Shown piece after piece: positions 6,848 to 14,989 of a stretch of DNA of 64,000 nucleotides (position 1 is its first letter; each line of letters begins with the position of its first letter). The stretch is from an uncultured Alistipes sp. (GTDB taxonomy: Bacteria > Bacteroidota > Bacteroidia > Bacteroidales > Rikenellaceae), in contig CALLRW010000022.1 in assembly GCA_938014215.1 (NCBI GenBank), positions 1 through 64,000 on the forward strand. The letters are read 5' to 3'. The notes beneath the pieces were generated by a model. The model had not been told where the DNA came from. It worked only from the letters and a program-made list of their open reading frames with translations, and made no database searches. The translations under genes and the position numbers were made by a program.

Positions 6848-6920
6848 TGGTACCACCAGGAATCGAACCGGGGACACAAGGATTTTCAGTCCTTTGCTCT
6901 ACCAACTGAGCTATGGCACC
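6848..6920 (-). tRNA. tRNA-Phe (GAA)
   Basis: Reading the minus strand from 6920, a full cloverleaf forms. The acceptor GGTGCCA pairs with TGGTACC (one G-U), the D arm contains AGCTCAGTTGGTAGAGC, the anticodon stem AAGGA/TCCTT encloses loop CTGAAAA (anticodon GAA), and the T arm contains GGTTCGATTCC. The terminal CCA is not encoded. Its 3' end faces the integrase, making it the probable integration target. An overlapping open frame on the same strand is an artefact of the tRNA sequence. Confidence 0.97.
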
Positions 6921-7024
6921 ATCCGCCGCTATTGAGATTCGGGGCCTTTGTTGTCCCCTCCCTGTTTGTTTGAGCCGAGACTTTCCTCTCACTCACCGCC
7001 CGGGGTTTCTCGATTAACGTGGTG

Positions 7025-7032
7025 CAAAGGTA
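7025..7032 (-). promoter_or_regulatory. -7 promoter element for tRNA-Phe
   Basis: Minus-strand TACCTTTG matches TAnnTTTG, about 105 bases upstream of the mature 5' end of tRNA-Phe, with no gene between. Confidence 0.45.
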
Positions 7033-7190
7033 AGCAAAAAAAATGAATCTCCAAATCTTCGGCCCGAAAAAATGAATTTTTTTATCCTCTAACCTCGGAA
7101 GACCCCTGAAAATGCCTTGAAACCCGCTTCGTCGGAAGACTCCCGGTCAGTTTCCCGACAGAAGATACGGCCAGGTTCGGACGGCTGTGT

Positions 7191-7198
7191 TATATTTG
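7191..7198 (+). promoter_or_regulatory. -7 promoter element for the XRE gene, long leader
   Basis: TATATTTG matches TAnnTTTG, about 180 bases upstream of the XRE gene at 7381. The 7033-7380 interval holds no gene that I can support; the long GC-rich leader has several short self-complementary pieces but no recognisable riboswitch. Confidence 0.4.
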
Positions 7199-7380
7199 CA
7201 GGGTCCGGTGCGCATCGTCCCTGCGTGGAGACGCTGGCAAGCCGGGGGGCGGCGATTCGGGCCGGACCTGTGCAAAATCGACGGAATTCCCGCTCCGATC
7301 GTCCGGACGGCCTTTTTGTCCGTCGAAGTGATGACAAGTTTGTAGTAACTTTTGCGCGTAGAAATCCGCTTCTTTGTAAT

Positions 7381-7614
7381 ATGAAACGGCAACGACGTAA
7401 TGACATTTTAGTGGAGCAGGTGGTGGAGCGGTTGAAGTCGATCCGTCGCGCTCAGGGGCTTACCCAGGAGAATGTTCGTTTTGATACCGATCTGAACATC
7501 GGACGCATCGAGAGCGGTCGGCACAGCATTTCGCTGACGACGCTGGCCGACCTGTGCGATTATTACGGAATCTCGCTCGAGGACTTCTTCAAGGAGATTG
7601 TCACTCGGAAATAG
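7381..7614 (+). CDS. XRE-family helix-turn-helix protein
   Basis: A 77-residue protein consisting of one XRE domain: VERLKSIRRAQGLTQENV, then LNIGRIESGRHSISLTTLADL, ending with YYGISLEDFF. It resembles the compact single-domain regulators common in Bacteroidetes. The frame is open upstream to 7117, but that part has no family resemblance, so I start at ATG 7381. It stands alone: tRNA-Phe is to the left and a convergent acetyltransferase to the right. Target unknown. Confidence 0.75.
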   Translation: MKRQRRNDILVEQVVERLKSIRRAQGLTQENVRFDTDLNIGRIESGRHSISLTTLADLCDYYGISLEDFFKEIVTRK

Positions 7615-7686
7615 AAGACGGCCATTTACGCCGTCTCTTGTCGTGCACCGGACCTGTCCGATCCGGTGCGTATCCCTATTGCATGA

Positions 7687-8289
7687 TCAGGAGAGCCTTT
7701 TTTCGAAGGCCTCGCGTTCGCCGCTGCGGTAGCGGACCGTCCCGCAACGGGTGAATCCCTCGCGGGCCAGGATTCGAAGCATGCGGTGGTTGTCGAAATT
7801 CGTATCGACGCGGAACGAACCGATGCCGCGCTGCCGGGCCATGCGTTCGACCTCCCGGAGGAACCGGGTCCCGACGCCTTCACCCAGCGCCTCGTCGGCT
7901 ACGGCCAGCCGGTGGACGACGACATAGGGGCCCTCGCTCAGCCACTGACCCCCTTCGAGCGCCTCGTAGGCAGGTTCACCGTCGAAGACGACCGCTCCGT
8001 AGGCGATCACCTCATGGGGGTCGGCTGCTCTCTGTGCGGCATTTGCAGAGCCTCTTTCCGGGTGGATTGCCGTCTCTGCCTCCCGGTCCGGAACTTCTTG
8101 CCCGCGGCAGGCGACAAGGCCGTAGCCGTGTGCCAGATCGGAGACGATGTTTTCCGGGACGGGGTAGCCGTCCTGCCACTGATCGCTGCCGGCGGCGGCC
8201 ATGCGGCGCTGGGCCTGACGGATAATCTCCATGATGCGGGGCAGGTCGTCGGAGGATGCGGGGCGGAAGCGGATCGGGTTTGTCTTCAT
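7687..8289 (-). CDS. GNAT-family N-acetyltransferase
   Basis: A 200-residue protein with a GNAT fold: N-terminal IRFRPASSDDLPRIMEIIR, a strand VVVHRLAVADEALGEGVGTRF forming the acetyl-CoA pyrophosphate-binding loop (motif A, here a variant of Q/RxxGxG/A), and C-terminal FRVDTNFDNHRMLRIL followed by GF, as in the family. I start at ATG 8289 because residues upstream of it read as non-homologous GC-rich sequence. The segment about 85-115 is longer than usual and Ala/Glu/Arg-rich. Substrate cannot be told from sequence. It is divergent from hsp20. Confidence 0.8.
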   Translation of the reverse strand: MKTNPIRFRPASSDDLPRIMEIIRQAQRRMAAAGSDQWQDGYPVPENIVSDLAHGYGLVACRGQEVPDREAETAIHPERGSANAAQRAADPHEVIAYGAVVFDGEPAYEALEGGQWLSEGPYVVVHRLAVADEALGEGVGTRFLREVERMARQRGIGSFRVDTNFDNHRMLRILAREGFTRCGTVRYRSGEREAFEKRLS

Positions 8290-8402
8290 GCGGGTAATGT
8301 TCGTTTTGCGGCACGCCGGGCGCGGGCCGCGCTGCTGCAAATTTACGAAAAGATTGTCGGATGCCGCACGCAGATCCGTGCGCGGCGTGCAAAATGTCGT
8401 TC

Positions 8403-8484
8403 TGTCACCTCGTTGATGCTGACGTTTTGTCACAAATTGTCACAGGATGACACGAAAGCCGGCGATTTGTGACAATTTCTGACA
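8403..8484 (+). promoter_or_regulatory. Helically phased TGTCA/TGACA boxes upstream of hsp20
   Basis: TGTCA occurs at 8403, 8428 and 8438, and TGACA at 8448, 8470 and 8480. The spacing between neighbours is 10, 10, 22 and 10 bp from 8428 onward, so the sites face one side of the helix, and the left and right halves form an inverted arrangement. This looks like a multi-site operator for hsp20 and perhaps the divergent GNAT gene. It is not the CIRCE element. Regulator unknown. Confidence 0.5.
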
Positions 8485-8587
8485 ATTTTCGCAAATTTTG
8501 GTCGTGGCACGTGATTTGATCTCTCTTGGGTCGAAATCGCTCCGCAAGGGGCGGTGGAAAAGAAAATAATGTAAAACTAAATAAACC

Positions 8588-8594
8588 AAGGAGG
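8588..8594 (+). promoter_or_regulatory. Strong Shine-Dalgarno site of hsp20
   Basis: AAGGAGG ends eight bases before ATG 8603. Such a complete ribosome-binding sequence is unusual in Bacteroidetes, where most genes here have none, and suggests high translation of the chaperone. Confidence 0.6.
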
Positions 8595-8602
8595 ACACAA
8601 TT

Positions 8603-9040
8603 ATGGTACCTGTAAGACGTAATCAAAACTGGTTGCCGAGTATTTTCAACGATTTGATGAACAACGACTGGCTGATGGAACGCCGCAACGTGACGGCTCC
8701 GGCTGTGAACATCATTGAGAATGACGACGAATACAAAGTCGAGGTCGCTGCACCGGGTATGACCAAGGAGGACTTCAAGGTTCATATCAACGAGGACAAC
8801 GAACTGGTCATCTCGATGGAGAAGCACAACGAGGAGAAGGAAGAGGACAAGAAGCGCAAGGGAACGTATCTGCGTCGTGAGTTCTCCTACACGCAGTTCC
8901 AGCAGAACCTGCTGCTTCCTGACAATGTCGAGCGCGAGAAGATCTCTGCCAAGGTGGAGAACGGTGTGATGAGTATCGACATTCCGAAGAAGAAGGAGTC
9001 CGAAGCCGCCCCTGTGGCTCACCAGATCGAGATCAAATAA
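8603..9040 (+). CDS. Small heat-shock protein (Hsp20, alpha-crystallin type)
   Basis: A 145-residue holdase chaperone that binds unfolding proteins in the cytoplasm as a large oligomer. The alpha-crystallin domain spans about residues 32-135: APAVNIIENDDEYKVEVAAPG at its start, LVISMEKHNEE in the middle and the conserved VENGVMSIDIPK at the end. The C-terminal HQIEIK carries the I-x-I motif that docks onto a neighbouring subunit. The start is fixed by a strong AAGGAGG eight bases upstream. Phased TGTCA/TGACA boxes about 120-200 bases upstream suggest dedicated regulation, and a strong terminator follows, so it is monocistronic. Confidence 0.93.
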   Translation: MVPVRRNQNWLPSIFNDLMNNDWLMERRNVTAPAVNIIENDDEYKVEVAAPGMTKEDFKVHINEDNELVISMEKHNEEKEEDKKRKGTYLRREFSYTQFQQNLLLPDNVEREKISAKVENGVMSIDIPKKKESEAAPVAHQIEIK

Positions 9041-9060
9041 TCGGTCGGCATCCGGCCGCG

Positions 9061-9097
9061 GAGAGTCCCGCCCAAGAGCGGGGCTCTCTTTTTTTAT
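9061..9097 (+). terminator. Rho-independent terminator of hsp20
   Basis: GAGAGTCCCGC (from 9061) pairs with GCGGGGCTCTC ending at 9088, followed by seven T residues. Confidence 0.85.
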
Positions 9098-9163
9098 GCC
9101 CGTGGCTGAACGGGCTTTACTACCCGCAGCTGAATGGGCTTTAATGCCCGCAGCTGAACGGGG
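9098..9163. repeat. 24-bp tandem repeat, 2.8 copies
   Basis: Units begin at 9098, 9122 and 9146, each with the core CCCGnnGCTGAAnGGG, which can form a 4-bp hairpin. The array sits directly behind the hsp20 terminator, one of several short repeat arrays following genes in this window. Confidence 0.75.
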
Positions 9164-9245
9164 CGACGGTGGGGCAGCGTGCATTTTTGAGGCCCGAAAC
9201 CCGAAAAGTGCCCCGACGGCAGGAACAGCGAGACAAAAAAACGGC

Positions 9246-9253
9246 TATCTTTG
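9246..9253 (+). promoter_or_regulatory. -7 promoter element of the lutABC operon
   Basis: TATCTTTG matches TAnnTTTG 66 bases before the lutA ATG. Confidence 0.5.
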
Positions 9254-9318
9254 ACCCGCGTCTGACGCAACGACGCGAGCGTACAAACCAAAAAATAAAC
9301 TAAAGCCCATACAAACGG

Positions 9319-10059
9319 ATGAAAGTCGGACTCTTCATTCCCTGTTATATCAATGCGGTCTACCCCGAGGTGGGCCGTGCCTCGTACGAGCTGCTGCAAC
9401 GTGTCGGCTGCGAGGTGGACTACCCGCTGGACCAGACCTGCTGCGGCCAGCCGATGGCCAATGCCGGATTCGAGAAGGATGCCCGGGCCCTGGCCGAACA
9501 CATGAACGAACTCTTCGCGCGGTATGATTATGTGGTGGGGCCGTCGGCCAGCTGCGTGGTCTTCGTGCGCGAAGGCTACCCGCGGCTGCTGCCCGATTAC
9601 AAGGAGCATGCGTGTGTCGATTCGCGGATCTGGGAGATCTGCGAGTTCCTCCACGACGTGGTGAAGCCCACGCACCTCGATGCCCGTTTCCCGCATCGGG
9701 TGAGCCTCCACAACTCCTGCCACGGCGTGCGCAAGATGGGGCTCTCGTCGCCGAGCGAACGGCAGGTTCCCTACCATTCGAAACTGCGCGATCTGCTGTC
9801 GCTGGTCGATGGCGTGGAGGTCGTCGAGCCCGAACGGCGGGACGAGTGCTGCGGTTTCGGAGGCATGTTCTCCGTCGAGGAGAATTCGGTCTCGGTGGCC
9901 ATGGGGCGTGCCAAGGTGGGGCGCCACATCGATACGGGTGCCGAGTACATCACCGGGGCCGACTCGTCGTGCCTGATGCACATGCAGGGGATCATCACGC
10001 GGGAGAAGCTCCCGATCCGGACGATTCATATGGTTGAAATTCTGAATTCGAGATCATGA
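9319..10059 (+). CDS. lutA: Lactate utilisation protein A (cysteine-rich Fe-S oxidoreductase subunit)
   Basis: A 246-residue subunit with two CCG domains, which in this family ligate an iron-sulfur cofactor. The first domain has DQTCCGQPMANAGF, the second ECCGFGGMFSVEE, and HNSCHG provides a further conserved cysteine. With LutB and LutC it oxidises L-lactate to pyruvate in the cytoplasm, feeding electrons to the respiratory chain. It overlaps lutB by four bases (ATGA), so translation is coupled. Length and motifs are normal for LutA/YkgE. Confidence in the function comes from the intact lutABC order. Confidence 0.9.
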   Translation: MKVGLFIPCYINAVYPEVGRASYELLQRVGCEVDYPLDQTCCGQPMANAGFEKDARALAEHMNELFARYDYVVGPSASCVVFVREGYPRLLPDYKEHACVDSRIWEICEFLHDVVKPTHLDARFPHRVSLHNSCHGVRKMGLSSPSERQVPYHSKLRDLLSLVDGVEVVEPERRDECCGFGGMFSVEENSVSVAMGRAKVGRHIDTGAEYITGADSSCLMHMQGIITREKLPIRTIHMVEILNSRS

Positions 10060-11426
10060 GTACGCATTCCAAAGCCGCCAAACGATTCGTTGCCGATGCC
10101 GAACGGCTGGCATGGCACGACCGCGCGTTGTATGCCGTCCGGGAGAAGCGCGACCGGATGATGGCCACCGTTCCCGAATGGGAGGATCTGCGCCGTCAGG
10201 CCTCGGAGATCAAGCTCCATACGCTGAGCCGGCTGGGGGACTACCTCTGCGAGTTCGAGCGCAACGCCACGGCCAACGGCATGAAGGTCCACTGGGCGGC
10301 GGATGCCGCCGAGATGAACGAGACGGTCTGGCAGCTGATCCGCGAACACGGCGGACGGCACCTGATCAAGAGCAAGTCGATGCTCGCCGAGGAGTGCGGG
10401 CTGACGCCCTACCTCGAGGCCCGCGGCGTGGAGGCCGTGGAGAGCGACCTGGGCGAGCGGATCATGCAGCTGCTGCACATGCCGCCGAGCCACATCGTGC
10501 TGCCGGCCATCGCCGTGCGGCGCGAGGAGGTGGGGGCCCTGTTCGAGCGCGAGATGGGGACCGAGAAGGGCAACAGCGACCCGACCTACCTGACCCATGC
10601 CGCCCGCAAGGCGCTGCGGCAGAAGTTCCTCGATGCCGATATCTCGATGACGGGCGTCAACTTCGCCGTGGCATCGACCGGAGCGCTGGCCGTCTGCACG
10701 AACGAGGGTAATGCCGACATGGGGACCTCGTTTGCGGATCTGCACATCGCCATCATGGGCATCGAGAAGGTGATTCCCGACATGGAGGCGCTGGGCGTCT
10801 TCACGCGGCTGCTGGCGCGGTCGGGGACGGGACAGCCCGTGACGACCTACACGTCGCTCTACCGCCGGCCCGCTCCGGGACACGAGATCCACGTGATTCT
10901 GGTCGACAACGGCCGGTCGGAGTGGCTGGCCGACGAGGCTCACCGCAACATGCTCAAGTGTCTGCGCTGCGGGGCCTGCATGAACACCTGCCCGGTCTAC
11001 CGGCGTTCGGGCGGATACTCCTACTCCTATTTCATACCGGGGCCGCTCGGCATCAACCTTGGCATGCTGCGTTCGCCGAAACGCTACCACGGCAACGTCT
11101 CGGCCTGCACGCTCTGCTATTCGTGTTCGAACGTCTGCCCGGCGAAGATCGACCTGGGCGAACAGATCTACGACTGGCGGCAGCGGCTCGACGAGATGGG
11201 GCTGGCCGATCCGGCGAAGAAGCTGGCCGTCAAGGGGATGAACTTTGTGATGGGCGGCAGCTGCCGTTTCTATGGCGGCATTGCGCTGGGACGTGCGGTG
11301 AGCCGGCTGCCGCGTGCGGTGATGGAGAACGGACTCAATCCGTGGAGCGCTCCGGGACGGGCGATGCCTCCGTTTGCGGAGCGGAGTTTCAATGCCGAGT
11401 GGAAAAAAAATCAGAAGAAGAGGTAA
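10056..11426 (+). CDS. lutB: Lactate utilisation protein B (LUD domain plus ferredoxin domain)
   Basis: A 456-residue subunit. Residues about 60-290 are a LUD domain, including TGVNFAVASTGALAVCTNEG. After it come two 4Fe-4S motifs, CLRCGACMNTCP and CTLCYSCSNVCP, and a C-terminal helical LutB tail. It transfers electrons within the LutABC lactate oxidation complex. Overlap with lutA by ATGA and a one-base gap to lutC show a tight operon. All eight expected cluster cysteines are visible. Confidence 0.92.
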   Translation: MSTHSKAAKRFVADAERLAWHDRALYAVREKRDRMMATVPEWEDLRRQASEIKLHTLSRLGDYLCEFERNATANGMKVHWAADAAEMNETVWQLIREHGGRHLIKSKSMLAEECGLTPYLEARGVEAVESDLGERIMQLLHMPPSHIVLPAIAVRREEVGALFEREMGTEKGNSDPTYLTHAARKALRQKFLDADISMTGVNFAVASTGALAVCTNEGNADMGTSFADLHIAIMGIEKVIPDMEALGVFTRLLARSGTGQPVTTYTSLYRRPAPGHEIHVILVDNGRSEWLADEAHRNMLKCLRCGACMNTCPVYRRSGGYSYSYFIPGPLGINLGMLRSPKRYHGNVSACTLCYSCSNVCPAKIDLGEQIYDWRQRLDEMGLADPAKKLAVKGMNFVMGGSCRFYGGIALGRAVSRLPRAVMENGLNPWSAPGRAMPPFAERSFNAEWKKNQKKR

Positions 11427-11427
11427 G

Positions 11428-12030
11428 ATGAACAGCAAGGAGAAGATACTGAAGCGCCTGGCGGCGGACGGAATGGCGGTGCGGCCGCGTCCGGAGATGG
11501 ATTTCGTGCCCCAGCGCTTCGAGAACCGCGAGGCGACGTTCGCCGAGCGGCTGGAGGCGGCCGGAGGACGGGCCGCCCGGATGGAGGCGGGGGAGACGCT
11601 CGACGAGGTGATCCGCCGCTGCTACCCCGAGGCGAAGAGCATCGCCTCGAACCTGTCGGAGGTGACGGTTGCGACGGTCGATCCCGACCGCGTGGAGGAT
11701 CCCCGCGAACTGGTCGACGTCGATCTGGCCGTCGTGCGGGGGGCGTTCGGCGTGGCGGAGAACGGCGCGGTGTGGATCGCGCAGAACGTCCGCCACAAGG
11801 CGCTCTATTTCGGGGCCACGGCTCTGTTGATTGTCATCCCGGAGGATGCGCTCGTCGACACGATGCACGAGGCCGTCGTGCGTCCCGAGGTGGACGATTT
11901 CGGATACGGATGCTTCGTGTCGGGCCCCTCGAAGACGGCCGACATCGAGCAGGCGCTGGTCTTCGGGGCCCACGGACCGATGTCGGTGACGGTGGTCCTG
12001 CGGCCGACCGCGGCGGTGAAAAACGAGTAA
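11428..12030 (+). CDS. lutC: Lactate utilisation protein C (LUD domain)
   Basis: A 200-residue protein whose C-terminal two thirds is a LUD domain. It contains LAVVRGAFGVAENGAVWI and the family-typical SGPSKTADIEQALVFGAHGP near the end. The start ATG 11428, one base after the lutB stop, is preferred to the in-frame ATG at 11374 inside lutB because it gives the usual LutC N-terminus (SKEKILKRL). It completes the lutABC set. Confidence 0.88.
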   Translation: MNSKEKILKRLAADGMAVRPRPEMDFVPQRFENREATFAERLEAAGGRAARMEAGETLDEVIRRCYPEAKSIASNLSEVTVATVDPDRVEDPRELVDVDLAVVRGAFGVAENGAVWIAQNVRHKALYFGATALLIVIPEDALVDTMHEAVVRPEVDDFGYGCFVSGPSKTADIEQALVFGAHGPMSVTVVLRPTAAVKNE

Positions 12031-12091
12031 CAGTCGGGTGGGGCGGTCCGGAATCCGGGTGCGCTCTGCTCCGCATAATCAAACCGAAGAG

Positions 12092-12823
12092 ATGAAAACC
12101 GAACTATGTGCCTATTCCGTCGAGTCGTGTCAGGTGGCCTCGCGGGCCGGGGTGACACGCGTTGAACTCTGCGCCTCGCCCTGGGAGGGGGGGACGACCC
12201 CTTCGGCCGGGACGATCCGGCTGGCGCGCCGCGTGCCGGGGATCCGGCTCGAGGTGATGATCCGTCCGCGGGGCGGCGATTTCTGTTACAGCGACGCCGA
12301 GGTGGAGCAGATGGCCGAGGAGATCCGTTTCGCCCGCGCGTGCGGGGCCGACGGTGTGGTCCTGGGGCTGCTGACACCCGATGGCGAAGTCGACCGGCCG
12401 CGGACGGAGCTGCTCGTGGCCGAGGCGGGCGGGATGGAGGTGACCTTCCACCGCGCCTTCGACATGACGCGCGATCCGTTCGAGGCGCTCGAGAGCGTCA
12501 TTGCCTGCGGATGCCGCCGCATCCTCACCTCGGGCGGGTGCAATACGGCGATGGAGGGGGCGACGACGCTTCGCGAACTGGTTGCCCGGGCCGCCGGCCG
12601 CATCGAGATCATGGCCGGCAGCGGGATCAACCCCTCGAATGCCCGGCCGTTGGCCGCAACGGGGGTCGATGCCCTGCACTTCAGCGCCCGGGGTTGGCGC
12701 GAGAGCCGGATGCGGTTCCGCAACCCGAAGGTCTCGATGGGCGGTCTGGAGGGGGTGCCCGAATACGCCACGATGTGCGCCGACGAGACGCTGGTACGAC
12801 AAATCCTTAAAGAACTCGAATAG
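12092..12823 (+). CDS. cutC: CutC family protein
   Basis: A 243-residue TIM-barrel protein of the CutC family: N-terminal ELCAYSVESC, then RVELCASPWEGGTTPS, IRPRGGDFCYSDAE, VTFHRAFDMTRDP and ILTSGGCNTAMEG. The family was linked to copper homeostasis in E. coli, but that role has been questioned and the real reaction is unknown. It follows lutC after 61 bases and abuts the next gene (stop TAG, then ATG), so it is probably in the same operon. ATG 12092 gives the standard family N-terminus. Confidence 0.9.
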   Translation: MKTELCAYSVESCQVASRAGVTRVELCASPWEGGTTPSAGTIRLARRVPGIRLEVMIRPRGGDFCYSDAEVEQMAEEIRFARACGADGVVLGLLTPDGEVDRPRTELLVAEAGGMEVTFHRAFDMTRDPFEALESVIACGCRRILTSGGCNTAMEGATTLRELVARAAGRIEIMAGSGINPSNARPLAATGVDALHFSARGWRESRMRFRNPKVSMGGLEGVPEYATMCADETLVRQILKELE

Positions 12824-14014
12824 ATGAAACGACTGCTGACCTTTCTGATGTGCCTGGGCCTGTGCGCCTGTGGCGGAAGCCGCTACGGCAGCGGCATTCC
12901 CGAAACCTACGATCCGCTGCTCGATGCGGCGCTGGCCGACTGCCCGCGGGCCGACAGCCTGCGTACGCTGCTGCGCGAGACGCCGCGTGAGGAGCGCGAG
13001 GCGATGGCCTACCTGCTGGCCTGGATGCCGGGCGGAGACCGCGATACGATGAACCTCGAGCTGCTGCGCGAGGATGTGGCCTACGCCTGCAAGGCGCGCG
13101 AGATCTTCCCCTGGACGAAGGAGCTGCCCGACTCGATCTTCCTGAACGAGGTATTGCCCTACGCCGTGGTTGACGAGGTGCGCGATGCCTGGCGGGGTGA
13201 CTTTTTCGACCGCTTCTCGCCCTGTGTGGCCGGCTGCCGGACACTGCGCGAGGCGGCTGAGGCGGTGAACCGCGCCATTGTCGAGCGGGTCGGCGTCGAG
13301 TACAACACCCAGCGCGAAAAGACCAACCAGAGCCCTGCGGAGTCGATGCGCCAGCACATGGCCTCGTGCACGGGATTGTCGGTGCTGCTGGTCGACGCAC
13401 TGCGCGCCGTGGGCGTTCCGGCCCGCTTCGTGGGGACGGCGGCCTGGCACGACAACCGCGGCAACCACAGCTGGACGGAGGTGTGGTTCGACGGCGGATG
13501 GCACTTTACGGAGTACTACTTCCCGGGGTATGACCGCGCCTGGTTCCTGGCCGATGCGGGTCAGGCCACCGAGGGCGACCGCATGCATGCGATCTACGCC
13601 GTGTCGTTCCGGCCGACGGGCGATTGGTTCCCGATGGTGTGGAACGAGTCGTCGCACGAGGTGCATGCCGAGGAGGTGACGTCGCGCTACCGGACGATCT
13701 ACCGCGAGGTGAGCGACCGACGGCTGGCCGAGAAGACCCACGTCGAGGTGCGCTTCACGATGTATCTCAACAAGGCTGTCGAGGGGACCTCGGCCGGACG
13801 TGTTGCGGCGAACGTCGATGTCTTTTGCGGAGCCGAGCAGGTGGGCGGAGGCCGCACCGCAGCGCCGCAGCAGGATATGAACGACGGTTTCCGGATCCTG
13901 CTCGAGAAGCACAAGAGCTATACGTTCCGCTACGAGAATGCGCGTGGCGAGGCGACGTCCGTGACCGTGGAGGTGGGCGACGAACCCCTCTCGGTGTCGG
14001 GCTACATGGAGTGA
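12824..14014 (+). CDS. Transglutaminase-like lipoprotein
   Basis: A 396-residue envelope lipoprotein. The signal sequence ends in the lipobox LCAC (C16). A transglutaminase-like papain-fold core (about 155-255) shows the catalytic cysteine in MASCTGLSVLLVDALR, histidine in RGNHSWTEVWFDGGWHF and a downstream FLADA acid. The remaining C-terminal 130 residues are predicted beta-rich and resemble a carboxypeptidase-regulatory-like domain. Such proteins may act as peptidases or cross-linkers; the substrate is unknown. It starts directly after the cutC stop codon and is followed by a terminator, closing the lut-cutC operon. Confidence 0.8.
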   Translation: MKRLLTFLMCLGLCACGGSRYGSGIPETYDPLLDAALADCPRADSLRTLLRETPREEREAMAYLLAWMPGGDRDTMNLELLREDVAYACKAREIFPWTKELPDSIFLNEVLPYAVVDEVRDAWRGDFFDRFSPCVAGCRTLREAAEAVNRAIVERVGVEYNTQREKTNQSPAESMRQHMASCTGLSVLLVDALRAVGVPARFVGTAAWHDNRGNHSWTEVWFDGGWHFTEYYFPGYDRAWFLADAGQATEGDRMHAIYAVSFRPTGDWFPMVWNESSHEVHAEEVTSRYRTIYREVSDRRLAEKTHVEVRFTMYLNKAVEGTSAGRVAANVDVFCGAEQVGGGRTAAPQQDMNDGFRILLEKHKSYTFRYENARGEATSVTVEVGDEPLSVSGYME

Positions 14015-14040
14015 TTCCGGCCGGACTTCGGTCGATGATA

Positions 14041-14074
14041 AAGGGGCGTTCCTCGCTGGGAGCGCCCCTTTTTG
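14041..14074 (+). terminator. Terminator of the lut operon
   Basis: A GC-rich stem (GGGGCGTTCC with GGGAGCGCCCC) followed by T5, 30 bases after the transglutaminase gene. Confidence 0.8.
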
Positions 14075-14125
14075 TTGTGGAATGAGGAGCTTGCCGCGGT
14101 CTGGGAAAGTCCTCTGCGCACGGTG

Positions 14126-14977
14126 TCAGAGCAGGGTGACGGGCTCCTTGCGTCGTTTGAAACTGCGGGAGAGGGCGGCGGCAAAGGGGGTGTGGAAGGT
14201 GCGGGCCCCGACCGGACACCCCTTGACACAGGCACAGCAGCGGAGGCAGCGCGTCGGATCGGTCTGTTCTTCGTTGCCGCGTGCGATGGCTCCGACGGGG
14301 CAGATGGCCACACAGCGCCCGCAGTGGGTGCAGAGCGAGGCGTCGCACTCCGGAAGGTAGACGACCGGATGCCTCTTTTGCCGGCGGAGGTAGTTCAGCG
14401 CGAAGCCGATGAAGCGCAGCAGGGGAATGAGCGGCGTGGGACGATCCTTCAGCCGGGAGACATCAACCGGGGTCAGATCCCCGCGGTCGAGCCGTTCGCG
14501 AATGGTGCGACCGAAGGCCTCGGCCGTGGCGAGATCCCGTTCGTCGGGGCGTCCGGCGGCGATCGGCGTGGCGGGGGTCGAGTAGGAGTGTTCGCCGACG
14601 AATGCCGCGGCGGCAATGGGTCGGAAGCCCAGTTCGCGGGCCAGATCGGCCAACTCCACGGCGGCGTGTTCGAAGGCGCGGTTGCCGTAGACCACAACCA
14701 CGACGGTCGGGCTGCCTGCGGAATGAAGTTTGCGGATCCGTTCGGCGGCCGTCGGCGGGATGTGTCCGCCGTAGACCGGTGCGGCCAGGATGGTGACCAC
14801 CTCGCCGGCAATTCGGGTGACGGGGCTTTCGCCGTAGGTCAGGTCAATGTCCGCAACCGTCGGGCGAGGAGTGTTGCGGGTCGGGGCAGCCAGCCCCCGG
14901 GCAATGGCTTTGGCCACCTTTTTCGTGGTGCCGGTGGGCGAGAAGTAGATGGTGCGGATCGGATCGAAGGGTTTCAT
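14126..14977 (-). CDS. EFR1-type flavodoxin-ferredoxin fusion
   Basis: A 283-residue cytoplasmic electron-transfer protein. The N-terminal flavodoxin-like domain has the FMN phosphate loop SPTGTTKKVAKAI. The C-terminus has two 4Fe-4S motifs, CTHCGRCVAICPVGA and CLRCCACVKGCPVGA. This is the EFR1 family layout, common in anaerobes. It lies 12 bases behind the NUDIX gene on the same strand, so they are likely cotranscribed. Partner enzyme unknown. Confidence 0.88.
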   Translation of the reverse strand: MKPFDPIRTIYFSPTGTTKKVAKAIARGLAAPTRNTPRPTVADIDLTYGESPVTRIAGEVVTILAAPVYGGHIPPTAAERIRKLHSAGSPTVVVVVYGNRAFEHAAVELADLARELGFRPIAAAAFVGEHSYSTPATPIAAGRPDERDLATAEAFGRTIRERLDRGDLTPVDVSRLKDRPTPLIPLLRFIGFALNYLRRQKRHPVVYLPECDASLCTHCGRCVAICPVGAIARGNEEQTDPTRCLRCCACVKGCPVGARTFHTPFAAALSRSFKRRKEPVTLL

Positions 14978-14989
14978 GAGAGGGTCAGA

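Noticed and set aside
6615..6992. Open frame on the minus strand containing AQLVEQRTENPCVPG
   Set aside because: This is the well-known artefact of translating a tRNA gene; it covers tRNA-Phe and its flanks.
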